A stretch of DNA of 64,000 nt from the NCBI GenBank assembly GCA_937951615.1, contig CALFBH010000043.1:41452-105451 (forward strand), in the 5' to 3' direction. This stretch comes from an uncultured Saprospiraceae bacterium (GTDB lineage Bacteria; Bacteroidota; Bacteroidia; Chitinophagales; Saprospiraceae). Under the pieces are notes generated by a model, which was not told the DNA's origin, did no database searches, and worked only from the letters and a program-made list of their open reading frames with translations. The translations under genes and the position numbers were made by a program. Every line of letters begins with the position of its first letter. Position 1 is the first letter of the stretch. This document shows positions 44,698-54,749 of this stretch, one piece after another.

Positions 44698-47436
44698 ATG
44701 CAAAGCCAACTAATTAAACTGCTTATTTTCCCATTTTTTCTATTACTTGCCGTGCCTGTATTTAGCAATATTGTGACCAATGGTGATTTTGAATCTAATC
44801 TTGATTATTGGGGAAGCTGGTTTGATGAGGACATGGGCTATACAGCTTCTTTTCAAACGACGAATACGGAAGTGTATAGCGGATTGGCAAGTGGAGAAGT
44901 CATCATCAACAGCATTGGAGCAGATGTAGCCTATCATAGAATTATGATTAAAAATACCAGTTTTACCATTGAAGCTGGAGAAGAGTATGAGGTTTCTTTC
45001 TTTTTAAAAAGTAATGCAACGAACTCGTTTTCAGTACAGATTCATCAGGATACGAGTCCTTATACCCTTTATTCCAACCAAACATTTACGGCATCAACGA
45101 CTTGGCAACAGTACACCTTTTCCTTTACCAGTCCTGTGACCACTTCCGATGTTAGATTTGCTTTTAAACTGGGCAATAGTGTTGCAAATTACTACCTCGA
45201 TGAAATCGAAATCACAGAATCATTACCCGAACAATACACAACAGTTATTGATCCTGATTACAGTATAGACTGGTCGCAGGTAGGTATTCCGGGCGGGATT
45301 CCTGATGTGCCGACTACTGTAAATGTGCTTGATTACGGTGCTGTCGGCAATGGAAGCACAGACAACCTCAATGCTTTTAATAATGCGCTGGCAGCCGCAA
45401 ATTACGGAGAAGCAGTGCTGGTTCCGGCAGGAGATTATCGCATCAATGGAAAATTGGACATGCCGGAAGGTGTGGTATTGCGTGGTGAATGTCCATCCAA
45501 TACCAAGCTGCTTTTTAGCATAAATGCTTCGACGCCCTGCATTGATATCCTGACTTATGAATATGGCACATTTACACCCGTCACTGGTGGATTTGGAAAA
45601 GGCAGTACTTCAATTACTGTGAATGACGCTGCTGGTTTTTCGATTGGTGAATATGTGGAAATTCAACAAGAAAATGATCCCGTCTTGATGTACACCGACC
45701 CTGCCTGGAATGAATCCTGGGCAGCTAATGCCGTTGGACAACTCTTTATCGTCACAGGGAAAAGTGGCAATCAGATTGAGTTGGACAGACCCATCTTTTA
45801 TAGCTTCAATGCTGCCATGAATCCAGAAGCACGCCCTATTGGACTGATCAATAATGTAGGCATCGAAAATCTTTATTTGGAACGACTAGATGCCAGTGAT
45901 GGACCAATCGTCCAAATGAAAAATGCTGCTAATTGCTGGATGAGAAATGTAGAAAGCAATATGACTTATCGGGCGCATGTCTATGTCGCAAGGTCTATAG
46001 ATTGTGAAATTCGGGCTTCTTATTTTCATCATTCACATGATTATGGTGGTGGCGGACATGGCTATGGGGTGAATTTGACCCACCATGCGACCTCCGTTTT
46101 GGTGGAGAATAATATATTTGAATACCTGAGACATGCTATGCTGATTCAGCTTGGCGCGACTGGAAATGTCTTTGGATATAATTATAGTACAGCACCTTTT
46201 TGGTCGAATAGTTCCACCAATATTCCACCTGATATTTCTATGCACGGTCATTTTCCGACCATGAATTTATTTGAAGGAAACATTGTACAAGAGGCCACTT
46301 ATTCCGATTATTGGGGACCTGTCGGGCCTGGAAATACGATGTTTAGAAACCGAGTAGAATCCAGTAATATCTATGTTGGAGACCACTCGCATCATCAGAA
46401 TGTGATTGCCAATGAACTGACCGAAGGAACAACGACTATAGAAGTAGCCTCCAATGTACAGAATACCTGGTCGCACAGCAATAACGAAAATGGACTCATA
46501 AATCCAACAACTTCTGCGTCCCTGCCTGCTTCTTTATACTATACTTCTTCGCCTGATTTTCTTCAGAATTATCCTTTTCCCGCATTCGGACCGGATGTGA
46601 TATTAGGGACTCATTCTATTCCGGCAAAAGACCGTTTTGATGATAACGCACCTATGCTGACCTGCTATTGCACGCCAAGTCTGACTTGTTTTGATAATGA
46701 ATTTACTGTCAATCTGAAACTGCTATTGGAAGGAGCTTTTGATATGAGTAGCACTCAAATGAACACCAATCTCTTTGACCGAGGACTATTGCCCGGCATG
46801 ACACCAAGCCTGAATGTGCCGCCCACGCCAGACGGACATCCTTATACTGCTGCGCCCTGGAATTATACGGGAACGGAAGGGACAGGATTCTCAGAAAATG
46901 ATTATCTACATACTATAAATGGAATGTCGATGAAAACGGTGGACTGGCTTTTATTGTCTTTTCGCACGACACAGGATGCCGCTTCTACTGTTGCCAGAAC
47001 TGCCGGATTGCTACTGCAAGATGGAAGTGTCGTTTTATTCGTAGATAATAATTTTATAAATGCCCTGCCTGCCGATTTTTATCTGATGATAGAAAATCGC
47101 AATCATCTACCCGTCATGAGTCATACCAAACTGTCCATTGTGAATAATGAACTCAGCCACGATTTCACGACTCAAAACTCATTTGCAACAGGGGCAGGAG
47201 TAGCCAGTCAGGAATTGATGCCAGGGATATGGGGACTGTACGGTGGCAACGGCAGTCAGGCATTGGACACAGGTTATGACATCAATGGGCAGGATAATGT
47301 GGCTTGGACCAATGGAAATGGCAACTTTGGACTTTACACAGCCACAGACCACAATTTTGACGGAGAGGTGAATGGCGCAGATAAGATTATATGGTTGAGG
47401 AATAATGGTTATTTTTCTTTTTTAGAACGGTATTAA
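44698..47436 (+). CDS. secreted pectate-lyase-like protein with carbohydrate-binding and dockerin-like ends
   Basis: About 912 residues. Signal peptide MQSQLIKLLIFPFFLLLAVP. An N-terminal CBM4/9-like jelly roll runs to about 180 (NIVTNGDFESNLDYWGSW, YYLDEIEI). A right-handed beta-helix of the pectate-lyase-3 type follows (VNVLDYGAVGNGSTDNLNAF, VLVPAGDYRINGKL, later SHDYGGGGHGYGVN). The last 70 residues carry two EF-hand-like, dockerin-type segments (DTGYDINGQDNVAW, DHNFDGEVNGADKIIWLRNN). It is probably a surface or secreted polysaccharide-active enzyme. The start at 44698 gives the clean signal peptide. Confidence 0.8.
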   Translation: MQSQLIKLLIFPFFLLLAVPVFSNIVTNGDFESNLDYWGSWFDEDMGYTASFQTTNTEVYSGLASGEVIINSIGADVAYHRIMIKNTSFTIEAGEEYEVSFFLKSNATNSFSVQIHQDTSPYTLYSNQTFTASTTWQQYTFSFTSPVTTSDVRFAFKLGNSVANYYLDEIEITESLPEQYTTVIDPDYSIDWSQVGIPGGIPDVPTTVNVLDYGAVGNGSTDNLNAFNNALAAANYGEAVLVPAGDYRINGKLDMPEGVVLRGECPSNTKLLFSINASTPCIDILTYEYGTFTPVTGGFGKGSTSITVNDAAGFSIGEYVEIQQENDPVLMYTDPAWNESWAANAVGQLFIVTGKSGNQIELDRPIFYSFNAAMNPEARPIGLINNVGIENLYLERLDASDGPIVQMKNAANCWMRNVESNMTYRAHVYVARSIDCEIRASYFHHSHDYGGGGHGYGVNLTHHATSVLVENNIFEYLRHAMLIQLGATGNVFGYNYSTAPFWSNSSTNIPPDISMHGHFPTMNLFEGNIVQEATYSDYWGPVGPGNTMFRNRVESSNIYVGDHSHHQNVIANELTEGTTTIEVASNVQNTWSHSNNENGLINPTTSASLPASLYYTSSPDFLQNYPFPAFGPDVILGTHSIPAKDRFDDNAPMLTCYCTPSLTCFDNEFTVNLKLLLEGAFDMSSTQMNTNLFDRGLLPGMTPSLNVPPTPDGHPYTAAPWNYTGTEGTGFSENDYLHTINGMSMKTVDWLLLSFRTTQDAASTVARTAGLLLQDGSVVLFVDNNFINALPADFYLMIENRNHLPVMSHTKLSIVNNELSHDFTTQNSFATGAGVASQELMPGIWGLYGGNGSQALDTGYDINGQDNVAWTNGNGNFGLYTATDHNFDGEVNGADKIIWLRNNGYFSFLERY

Positions 47437-47865
47437 TTGACCTCTTTTCGTCCAAAGCCCAGGTCTTTTTATTTTCCTTGCGTGAACTAAATTTAAAATC
47501 AAAGCGTTATGACAATAACTTCAGAAAAACAACCATGTTTTTCCAAAAGCGGAAACCGGATATTTTCAATTAGAATGTAAGCGTTATTGACTAAAAAAAG
47601 CAATATGATATTTCGCTTAGTTCATTGAAAAAACGGGTACAGAGCTTTTTGGGAAAGATTACTTCTTTGCCATTTGCATTGCTGCAAATGGCTTTTCCAT
47701 TTTCAATAGTACAGGCGACTTTAGTTGCCTAATTCATTTTCGCATACTTTTTTATAAGAGGCGACTGAAGTCGCCTGTACGCTTGTGTAAAATGCTGAAA
47801 TATAAATTTTTAGAAATGACAAATCAAAATAATTTGATTTTCTAATTTTTTAAATTTCAGTTTTT
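47437..47865. other. 429-bp gene-free interval
   Basis: No gene. It holds a pair of near-identical inverted arms (47709-47780) and the leader of the small secreted protein. Confidence 0.55.
47709..47780. repeat. GTACAGGCGACT inverted repeat
   Basis: GTACAGGCGACTTTAGTTGC (47709 on) faces GCGACTGAAGTCGCCTGTAC (ending 47780), nearly complementary over 22 bp with a 28-bp loop. The right arm itself contains an internal palindrome (GGCGACTgaAGTCGCC). Confidence 0.8.
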
Positions 47866-48198
47866 ATGAAGTTTGTTTTTTTGTTTTTCATCGTTGTATT
47901 TTTTGCACCAAGTCCGGCATTAGAGGCTATGGGAACACCTGTAGAGACAGGTGTTTTTAGAGGACATGGTATTGTTGGCGTTACGCAGGGACGCACACAT
48001 ATTTCTGTACATGTAGAAGGGGAGGGGCTTGTCGAAGTCCAGTTGCTTACTATGGAACGGGAAGCGGTAGCTTATGTTACCTGTGTTGGTTCAGGAACAG
48101 TTCTATTTTCCAAAGCCACGCTTCCTGTGGGGAGATATGTCGTTCAGGTTTGGATCGCAGGTAAAGTAGTGGATGAAGTAGAGATTGATGTAGTGTAA
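47866..48198 (+). CDS. small secreted beta-rich protein
   Basis: A 110-residue protein with a signal peptide (MKFVFLFFIVVFFAPSPALE). The mature part alternates hydrophobic and polar residues in the manner of a C-terminal type IX sorting-domain-like beta sandwich (VEVQLLTMEREAV, LPVGRYVVQVWIAGKVVDEV). It is too short to be a carrier protein. I do not recognise a family. A strong terminator follows. Confidence 0.65.
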   Translation: MKFVFLFFIVVFFAPSPALEAMGTPVETGVFRGHGIVGVTQGRTHISVHVEGEGLVEVQLLTMEREAVAYVTCVGSGTVLFSKATLPVGRYVVQVWIAGKVVDEVEIDVV

Positions 48199-48206
48199 TT
48201 TATGGG

Positions 48207-48250
48207 CAAGTCTCCTGGTTGTTTATCAGGAGACTTGTCATTTTATTTTC
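48207..48250. terminator. bidirectional intrinsic terminator
   Basis: CAAGTCTCCTG and CAGGAGACTTG form a perfect 11-bp stem with a 9-nt loop followed by a T-rich run, between two convergent genes. Confidence 0.85.
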
Positions 48251-49637
48251 CTAACAAACCTTCTAACCAGCCCCTTGCAACAACTGGCGGTCTTTTTGCG
48301 AGAAAATCACTTAGAATCGGCTGAATTTCTGCCTTCGGACAGTTTGTGATTCTTTTGAGAATCTGAATAAAAAGACCATTGGATTCGATATCGTGCTTTG
48401 ATATTTTGTCGTGTCGACTAAGAAAACCTCTATAAGCTTCTAAATGCTTTTGGAGGTCATCTGTATCGACCGTCGGGCTATCGGCAGCTAATAATTCATA
48501 GAGACATTGTGCTTTGAGCAAACGAATACGGAGACCAGCATTGAGGTGTCTGATGTCCAGTTTTGTCAATAATTTATAGGTCGTTTCAAATTTTTTCCAG
48601 TAAAAATATAAAAGCGAACGTGCCAGTTGTTGAATCTTTTCAGCTTCTCCTTCTAGTCGTGCAGATGCCTGTTTAATAAGTGCTTCAACGTCCTTATATT
48701 TTCCGATAATGCCTCCACAGACAACTGCATTTAGAAAATGATCGGTGTCGAGATAGCCCTCAGATTCGAGATAGCCATGCTCAATAGCAAAACGATAGCC
48801 TTCATACTGATCCTGCATAAAATCACTTGCACCTGCTTGTGTCCTGATGATGGTATAATTAATCCATAAAGTGATGAGTGCGCTCTGGTTTTCCGTATCT
48901 GCCAGATGAATATTTTCTTTTAAAAATGGACAAAATTCATTTCGAAAACAGTCATCATCCAATGTCTTCAGCATATTGGAAAACAGCATATACAATCGTG
49001 CTAGCGGGACATTTTCATAAGTTTTTTTCAGCATTTCTGCTTCACGTGGAAGTGTTTTTGTCTCATTTAAAAAATGATTTCGCAATCGCTGCTCTGCAAT
49101 ATAGCGCAAATTTGCCAGTGTATAAAAAGTATTTAAACGCTCATAAGCAGATTTAAAATTCGCAGCCGACTCTGCACTGGAAAAATCATTCCCCGCCCGA
49201 AAATATCGCTGGTGAGCAAGGCGCGTATGCTCAAACTCTAGCCACATACCTTCGTTGCCTTGTGGCTGTAGTAGGCGTTCTGTCTCATCCAATGCCTTGG
49301 TGTGCCAGTCGCTGATCCGATGTCGTTTGAGCGCCTGTGCAAAGAGTTGATTGGCGACTAATTTGTCTGCTTTGAGTTCTTCTGCGATGAGCCATTCTCT
49401 GAGTTGGTTGTAGAGTTTATGCCCCTCATTATGCAAATCTTTTTTGGGGTTTGCATGACTGGTTTTGAAAACTGATTTAGCCATTTTGTCCACCTTGTCT
49501 ATATCCTGCTCCAACTTGGTGGTCAGATAACGAAACAAGCGATAGGTTACGGTGTCTTTATCTATTGTTTTGGCAAATTGTTTCAGCGTATCACTTGGCA
49601 ATGCTTTCAGTAAACTGATTATTTTGGACTTATTCAT
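48243..49637 (-). CDS. helical-repeat protein of unknown function
   Basis: A 464-residue, all-helical, charged protein without a signal peptide. It opens KIISLLKALPSDTLKQFAKT and contains TPR-like helix pairs (YKDVEALIKQASARLEGEAE, SLLYFYWKKFETTYKLLTKL). Its plan resembles the 519-residue protein at 22691-24250. Function unknown. It is the last gene before the CRISPR locus and is convergent with the small secreted protein. Confidence 0.65.
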   Translation of the reverse strand: MNKSKIISLLKALPSDTLKQFAKTIDKDTVTYRLFRYLTTKLEQDIDKVDKMAKSVFKTSHANPKKDLHNEGHKLYNQLREWLIAEELKADKLVANQLFAQALKRHRISDWHTKALDETERLLQPQGNEGMWLEFEHTRLAHQRYFRAGNDFSSAESAANFKSAYERLNTFYTLANLRYIAEQRLRNHFLNETKTLPREAEMLKKTYENVPLARLYMLFSNMLKTLDDDCFRNEFCPFLKENIHLADTENQSALITLWINYTIIRTQAGASDFMQDQYEGYRFAIEHGYLESEGYLDTDHFLNAVVCGGIIGKYKDVEALIKQASARLEGEAEKIQQLARSLLYFYWKKFETTYKLLTKLDIRHLNAGLRIRLLKAQCLYELLAADSPTVDTDDLQKHLEAYRGFLSRHDKISKHDIESNGLFIQILKRITNCPKAEIQPILSDFLAKRPPVVARGWLEGLLGK

Positions 49638-50145
49638 ATAGAAATTAAAAGGAAATAAAAAGGGAGTTGTTCGATTGCAAATATCTAAAAATCAGTATAA
49701 AACAAAAAACAATATTGGAAAATATTTTAAAAAAGTAAAGGGAAAACAAAGAAAAGTGTACTTGCTCGCAGTAAAAGTATTTCGGAGTTTTGCAGTATTG
49801 AATCTTGATAGATGAAATTAAGATCAGTTCCTAACTGATAGTAGTTGGACATTTTCTGGTCTTATTGATTTTAGCCAAATCAATTTAAAAAGCCGTTAAG
49901 AATTTCATACTGTTTGAGCGATAGCGAGTTTATGAAATTTAGGTTTTTTAAGTTTATTTGGCGTTAAGAAATCAATAAAACCTTGATTTTTGGTTCTTTT
50001 TATCAAGAAAAAGAACAAAGTAAAGCACCGAATTTAAGCCTTTTGCAAGGTATTTATGAGTAACGAAAAATGTGAATCCGTACAAAAAAGTACAAAACCC
50101 AATTGCGCTTGTTTTCGACTGACCAAACACACAAAAATAATTTCA
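49638..50145. other. 508-bp gene-free interval upstream of the CRISPR locus
   Basis: No gene. The right part is dispersed repeat H (49869-50040). The ORF of the HTH protein is open back to 50056, but that part looks like repeat-adjacent leader. Confidence 0.55.
49869..50040. repeat. dispersed palindromic repeat H
   Basis: Nested inverted arms: outer GCCAAAT..TTTAAAAA facing TTTTTTAA..TATTTGGC; inner AATTTCATA (49901-49909) facing TATGAAATT around CTGTTTGAGCGATAGCGAG. Then GGTTCTTTTTATCAAG faces AAAAAGAACAAAG. I recognise this TTTGAGCG-AGCGAG hairpin as a common intergenic repeat of Bacteroidota. Confidence 0.7.
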
Positions 50146-50433
50146 ATGCAAATAAACAAAAAAATACTGGATTTATTTCAGTCGCAACTAGATAAAGCAT
50201 ACAAAGAATACTGTGAGCGACATCAATACGAAGCCAGCCCGGAAGGATTGATTACTTATATGATTGACCACCAATTAGTCGCACCGCCAGCTATCCGCCG
50301 ATTTGTCATCAACAAGGCTTATCAGCAGGAATTGCCGCAGCACAAACGGAAAACCAATGCCATACAAACACTAGCAAGCCGGCTACACCTATCCGAGCGC
50401 ACGATATGGACCGCCCTGCGAGGACGAACTTGA
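50146..50433 (+). CDS. small helix-turn-helix protein at the CRISPR locus
   Basis: A 95-residue protein from the ATG at 50146. The N-terminal half is charged and helical (NKKILDLFQSQLDKAYKEYC). The C-terminal third reads TNAIQTLASRLHLSERTIWT, a clear helix-turn-helix pattern. It is the first gene in the direction of the cas operon, 146 bp before cas6, so it may regulate it. It also could be an unrelated small regulator. No named family recognised. Confidence 0.6.
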   Translation: MQINKKILDLFQSQLDKAYKEYCERHQYEASPEGLITYMIDHQLVAPPAIRRFVINKAYQQELPQHKRKTNAIQTLASRLHLSERTIWTALRGRT

Positions 50434-50579
50434 AGAAATAGAAACAGAAGCGAGAAGGCCTTTCCTTTAGGAAAATAAAAAAGGCGAGGGAGAGCAAATA
50501 CAAAGACAAAAACACAGACTCAGAAGCCTGTAACTCCAAACCCCATTTCATAAAAACAACGAATATAAATTTTGAAAAG

Positions 50580-51332
50580 ATGAACACACCAGCTATCTTA
50601 GTGGGCATGAATAAGCTCCGAGTATTAACGGTCACTTTCGACACAGAAATCCCGCCCTGGCGTATCAGAGAGTTTCGTGCTGCCATAGCCTCCAAAGTCG
50701 GACTCGAAAATGAGTGGTTTCACAACCACGACAATGATGGACAAGCACCAAAGCACTACGAAAAACTTGCTGACCGAAAGTACCATTACCGCTATCCAAA
50801 GATACAATACAAAGTGAAAGACAATCGCCCGATGATTGTATTTCTGGCTGAGTGCGTGGAAGAAGCCCACAAGTTTTTCAGTCAGCCCGACTGGTCGCTG
50901 CGCATTGCAGGCGAGCATCATGATATGAAGATTGACCGACTGGACATGCGAGAATTTAATATGCAGATATGGGAACGCGACTTCCAATACCGACTGTACA
51001 AATGGCAGGCCCTCAATTCCAAAAATTACGAGATTTACCAACAACTAGACAGCAATAAAGAACGATGCGACTTTCTGGAAGGTCTCCTGGTCGGGCATAT
51101 TTTAAGTTTTGCCAGAGGCATCGACTGGCACCTGGAAAAACGACTGGAAGTCAACATCGCGAATATCATTCGGACTAAGCATGTCAGCTATAAACGACTG
51201 AAAGTATTGTGCTTTGATGTGGCGTTTACCACAAATATGTTTTTGCCGCAGTATTTGGGACTTGGGAAGGGCTGTAGTAAGGGGTTTGGGGTGGTGCGGA
51301 CTATTGGAAAACCAAAAAATAACCAAAAATGA
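50580..51332 (+). CDS. cas6: CRISPR endoribonuclease Cas6
   Basis: A 250-residue RAMP-fold protein, first gene of the type III-A operon. The C-terminal glycine-rich loop GLGKGCSKGFG is the Cas6/RAMP signature. The N-terminus (LRVLTVTFDTEIPPWRIREF) gives the first ferredoxin-like strand-helix. Cas6 cuts the array transcript at the repeat base, leaving the ATTGAAAC 5' tag. Catalytic residues cannot be assigned confidently. ATG 50580 and 50607 are both possible starts. It overlaps cas10 by 4 bp (ATGA). Confidence 0.8.
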   Translation: MNTPAILVGMNKLRVLTVTFDTEIPPWRIREFRAAIASKVGLENEWFHNHDNDGQAPKHYEKLADRKYHYRYPKIQYKVKDNRPMIVFLAECVEEAHKFFSQPDWSLRIAGEHHDMKIDRLDMREFNMQIWERDFQYRLYKWQALNSKNYEIYQQLDSNKERCDFLEGLLVGHILSFARGIDWHLEKRLEVNIANIIRTKHVSYKRLKVLCFDVAFTTNMFLPQYLGLGKGCSKGFGVVRTIGKPKNNQK

Positions 51333-53497
51333 CTATAGACAAGCATAAGGCTTATTTTGCAGCTTTGACAGATGGTTTGCAGGACTGGCTGCCTGAAAAA
51401 CTTCAATTCGGTCATTATGACTTGGTGGAGGAAGCCAAAAGATTAATGGGAGATGACAATAGAGTTTTTCAGTTAGGGCAGGTAAATTCTATCATGCCTA
51501 CCATTGCCAAAGATGGAGCTTCTACCGTAAAGTTGCCTGCAATAGCTTTGACGGTAGATGAAGCTGTTTTTCCAAAAGATAAACCTAATAATACAAATGC
51601 GCTATTAAGTGATTTACAAAAAATGGCTGCGACGATTGAGTGGCAAGATAAGGCTCAATGCTTAGACGATACTCTATACCATGTTTTATACAGATATACG
51701 ACACGAGTAGCTTGTTATAAACTGCGGACTGAAGTAAGTCTATTTGACAGAAATCGAATATTGGCTGCAGTGACTTCCTGCCTGCAATATCCAGGTAATG
51801 AGGAGCAAAAATTTTACCTATTAAAAGGAGACTTGTCAGGTATTCAAGCTTTTATCACCGCTAATCTGACACTTGAAAAACTGGACGAGAGTAGCAATAC
51901 TGCAAAAAGATTGCGCGGGCGGTCATTTTATGTTGCTTTACTGACAGATTTTCTTGCTCGATATATTGTTGAAAAATTGGGCTTATTTCAGTCTAATATT
52001 ATTTTTTCAGCAGGAGGACATTTTACATTATTACTACCTGGTACGAGCGAAGTGGAAGGCAAATTAAAGCAGATTGAAGAAGATTTGAACGAAATGCTTT
52101 TTGAGGAAGTTGGAATGACAACAGCTCTTGTACTGGCTAAAACTAAAATAGAAACCAATGGAATTGACGCGCCATTTTCAAATGTTTCAGATTATTATGA
52201 TGAACTAAATCAGGAACTGGAACGACAAAAAGAAAATCAATACAGAGGTTATCTCCAAAAAATAATCGGACAAAAGAAGTCGCAGATAGAACAGGAGGAA
52301 TTAAAAGGACTTGGCAAAACATTAGGAGAGAATATCCCTCGATCAGGCTATTTGATACAACTAAACCTGAAAGAAGACAAAGATATTTCTATAATAGATA
52401 ATCGTAGTGTAGTGGTACGTTTAAAAAGTACCAAAACAGTATTCGTGGCTTTTAAAAATGATTTTATTGAGCAGACGAATGCGATGCTGGAAAAATATAA
52501 ATCTGATATTAAGTCGGTTAAAATTATAAAATTAAATGCAACGGATACTTTAGAATATGCAGCTCAAATTAAAACAAATATTCCGATAAGTTTCAGTTTT
52601 AGCTTTGTTGGAAAATATGCACCTACAAACGAAAAGAATGAAGTACTACCCTTCGATAAGTTAGCAGAACTGTGTTATAATGACAGCTTTGAATTTCCTC
52701 AACTTGCGGTCATGCGCCTTGACATTGACAACCTCGGCGCCATCTTCGCTTATGGTCTGGGCGGAAAAAACACCCCCGTATCCTTTCAGCAGACCGCAAC
52801 ATTAAGTCGTGAATTTAACTGGTTTTTTAGTGGTTATTTTAATGAGCTTGCCAGAGAATATCAAATCTACATTACTTACAGTGGTGGAGATGATGCCTTT
52901 GTAGTGGGCTCTTGGTACAACATCCTGCACTTTGTGCGAGCCTTACACAAGCAATTCAAAAAGTTTGTTTGTCATAATGAAAAAATCACTTTTAGTGCGG
53001 GGATTTTTATGTGCCATCCACATTATCCTGTAGGGCGTTTTTCGGATGATGCTGGAGATTGTGAAAAAGAGGCTAAGAAAGGAGATAAAAATGCCGTTCA
53101 TGTATTTGATCATACTTTGAGTTGGAGAAGTTTTGAAAGTAAAATGGTCTTTGCTGAAAAATTATTGAACTATACCAAGCAAGATGGAGACGACATCAAA
53201 GACCCTGAGAAACTTGCTCGTTCTCTTGTACATCGGCTGCTACGCATACTGCGATCCTGCATGAAAAGCGATGGAACAGTTAGGATAGATGCCAGTAGAG
53301 TAAAAGCCAATGTAGCCCGATTACACTATCTATTTGCCAGACATGGCTTTAATGAAAAACGTATAACAGAAGCTACTGATGGTATTGCTAAAGATATCAT
53401 CGAGGTAATTTTGAAAGACTTTGATAACCCAAATTATCTTGCGGACTACCTCGTTCCCTTTAATTATGTAATTATGAAAACTCGTAAAATGAAGTAA
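51329..53497 (+). CDS. cas10: Cas10/Csm1, cyclase-competent, HD domain not recognisable
   Basis: A 722-residue type III large subunit. The first Palm domain is marked by LLKGDLSGIQAFITANLT. The second carries the cyclase motif YSGGDDAFVVGS at residues 519-522, intact, so cyclic oligoadenylate synthesis is expected. A D4-like helical tail follows. The N-terminal ~130 residues have no HD pair and no LLHDIGK-type motif normally seen in Csm1, so the DNase activity is probably lost. DNA between the two Palms includes a lysine-rich linker (KENQYRGYLQKIIGQKKSQI). Confidence 0.92.
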   Translation: MTIDKHKAYFAALTDGLQDWLPEKLQFGHYDLVEEAKRLMGDDNRVFQLGQVNSIMPTIAKDGASTVKLPAIALTVDEAVFPKDKPNNTNALLSDLQKMAATIEWQDKAQCLDDTLYHVLYRYTTRVACYKLRTEVSLFDRNRILAAVTSCLQYPGNEEQKFYLLKGDLSGIQAFITANLTLEKLDESSNTAKRLRGRSFYVALLTDFLARYIVEKLGLFQSNIIFSAGGHFTLLLPGTSEVEGKLKQIEEDLNEMLFEEVGMTTALVLAKTKIETNGIDAPFSNVSDYYDELNQELERQKENQYRGYLQKIIGQKKSQIEQEELKGLGKTLGENIPRSGYLIQLNLKEDKDISIIDNRSVVVRLKSTKTVFVAFKNDFIEQTNAMLEKYKSDIKSVKIIKLNATDTLEYAAQIKTNIPISFSFSFVGKYAPTNEKNEVLPFDKLAELCYNDSFEFPQLAVMRLDIDNLGAIFAYGLGGKNTPVSFQQTATLSREFNWFFSGYFNELAREYQIYITYSGGDDAFVVGSWYNILHFVRALHKQFKKFVCHNEKITFSAGIFMCHPHYPVGRFSDDAGDCEKEAKKGDKNAVHVFDHTLSWRSFESKMVFAEKLLNYTKQDGDDIKDPEKLARSLVHRLLRILRSCMKSDGTVRIDASRVKANVARLHYLFARHGFNEKRITEATDGIAKDIIEVILKDFDNPNYLADYLVPFNYVIMKTRKMK

Positions 53498-53498
53498 T

Positions 53499-53900
53499 AT
53501 GAATAATTTGAATCCATTAGATACTGCCGATATCGCAGCCATCGTAGATGAGGCTAAAAAGCAGGCTCAGACCTTTAAAAATGACAAGCTCAAAACCAAT
53601 CAAATCCGAAATTTTTATAGTGCTATTGCGCAAATACGGATAAAATTTCAGGAGAAAAAATCCAAAAATCTCGAAGGCAGAACGGGCTATGATGCAGTCA
53701 AAACCGACCTGATTATGCTAAAGCCTAAACTTGCTTATGCCGCAGGCAGACAGGCAGCAGTCAAAGCCAATTTTTATGGCTTTATGACGGATGCGATAAA
53801 AGCCGTAGAAGATTCAAAGGATATGGATAAAGCTATGGCAAAATATTTCTCGCTTATCGAAAGTGTAGTGGGTTATCACAAATATTTTGGCGACAAATAA
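53499..53900 (+). CDS. csm2: Csm2, small subunit of the Csm complex
   Basis: A 133-residue, all-helical small subunit. The family signature is visible as LKTNQIRNFYSAIAQIRIKF, LKPKLAYAAGRQAAVKANFY and a C-terminal FSLIESVVGYHKYFG. Csm2 forms the inner filament along the crRNA-target duplex. It starts 1 bp after the cas10 stop. Confidence 0.92.
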   Translation: MNNLNPLDTADIAAIVDEAKKQAQTFKNDKLKTNQIRNFYSAIAQIRIKFQEKKSKNLEGRTGYDAVKTDLIMLKPKLAYAAGRQAAVKANFYGFMTDAIKAVEDSKDMDKAMAKYFSLIESVVGYHKYFGDK

Positions 53901-53942
53901 AACCCCTATTTTAGACTTTTTAAAAAGTAAAAACAATACATC

Positions 53943-54749
53943 ATGACAGATACAACAACACAAGTCATTATATTTAAAGGAAATATTATACTGAAAGGCA
54001 AAATTGAATGTCTGACCGGATTACATATTGGCGGCAGCAAGGAAAAACTGGAAATTGGAGGCGTAGATTCTCCGGTAATTCGTAGTCCACGCAGTAAATA
54101 TCCATATATTCCAGGGAGTTCGATTAAGGGTAAAATGCGGCATCTACTTGAATTTAGTACAGGCGCGGTGACCATGCCGATTAAGAACCTCGGAGATGTT
54201 TCTAAAGATCCGCGTATTGTTCGCATTTTTGGTATTGGTGCAGACGATACCAATGAAAAAGGCTTAGGTCCAGGACGACTCATCGTGCGCGACTGCAAAC
54301 CCGATGCTCCTACAATCGAGACTTGGAAAGATATGGATTCAGAACTGCTTTATACTGAATACAAGCCAGAAAATACAATTGACCGTTTGACCTCTGAAGC
54401 CAATCCTCGTTTTATCGAGCGTGTGGTAGAAGGTTCTCGTTTTGATTTTGAGCTGGTGTATGGCGTATATCAAATCAATGAAAAAGACGAGGAAGAACTA
54501 AAAATTGCCACCAATACAGACCTCAAGCATATCTTATCCGCTTTGCGCTTATTGGAAAATTCTACTTTAGGGAAGTCGGGAAGTCGAGGTTATGGACACA
54601 TTCGATTCCATGTAGCTGACCCTGTTTTTGTAGATGTTGAGGCTTATGGAGCAGGTAGTGCAGCCTATGTAAAAGCGAATCAACCCTTGCCTGACACTCT
54701 GGACAATTTGAAATCTCTTAGTGAAATTCAATTGACTTATCCATTATGA
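53943..54749 (+). CDS. csm3: Csm3, backbone RAMP and target-RNA nuclease
   Basis: A 268-residue Csm3. LTGLHIGGSKEKLEIGGVDS places the catalytic Asp (GxxD type) at residue 42, conserved, so target RNA cleavage at 6-nt intervals is expected. IPGSSIKGKMRHLLE is the glycine-rich RAMP loop, and GKSGSRGYGHIRF closes the fold. It overlaps csm4 by 4 bp. Confidence 0.94.
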   Translation: MTDTTTQVIIFKGNIILKGKIECLTGLHIGGSKEKLEIGGVDSPVIRSPRSKYPYIPGSSIKGKMRHLLEFSTGAVTMPIKNLGDVSKDPRIVRIFGIGADDTNEKGLGPGRLIVRDCKPDAPTIETWKDMDSELLYTEYKPENTIDRLTSEANPRFIERVVEGSRFDFELVYGVYQINEKDEEELKIATNTDLKHILSALRLLENSTLGKSGSRGYGHIRFHVADPVFVDVEAYGAGSAAYVKANQPLPDTLDNLKSLSEIQLTYPL

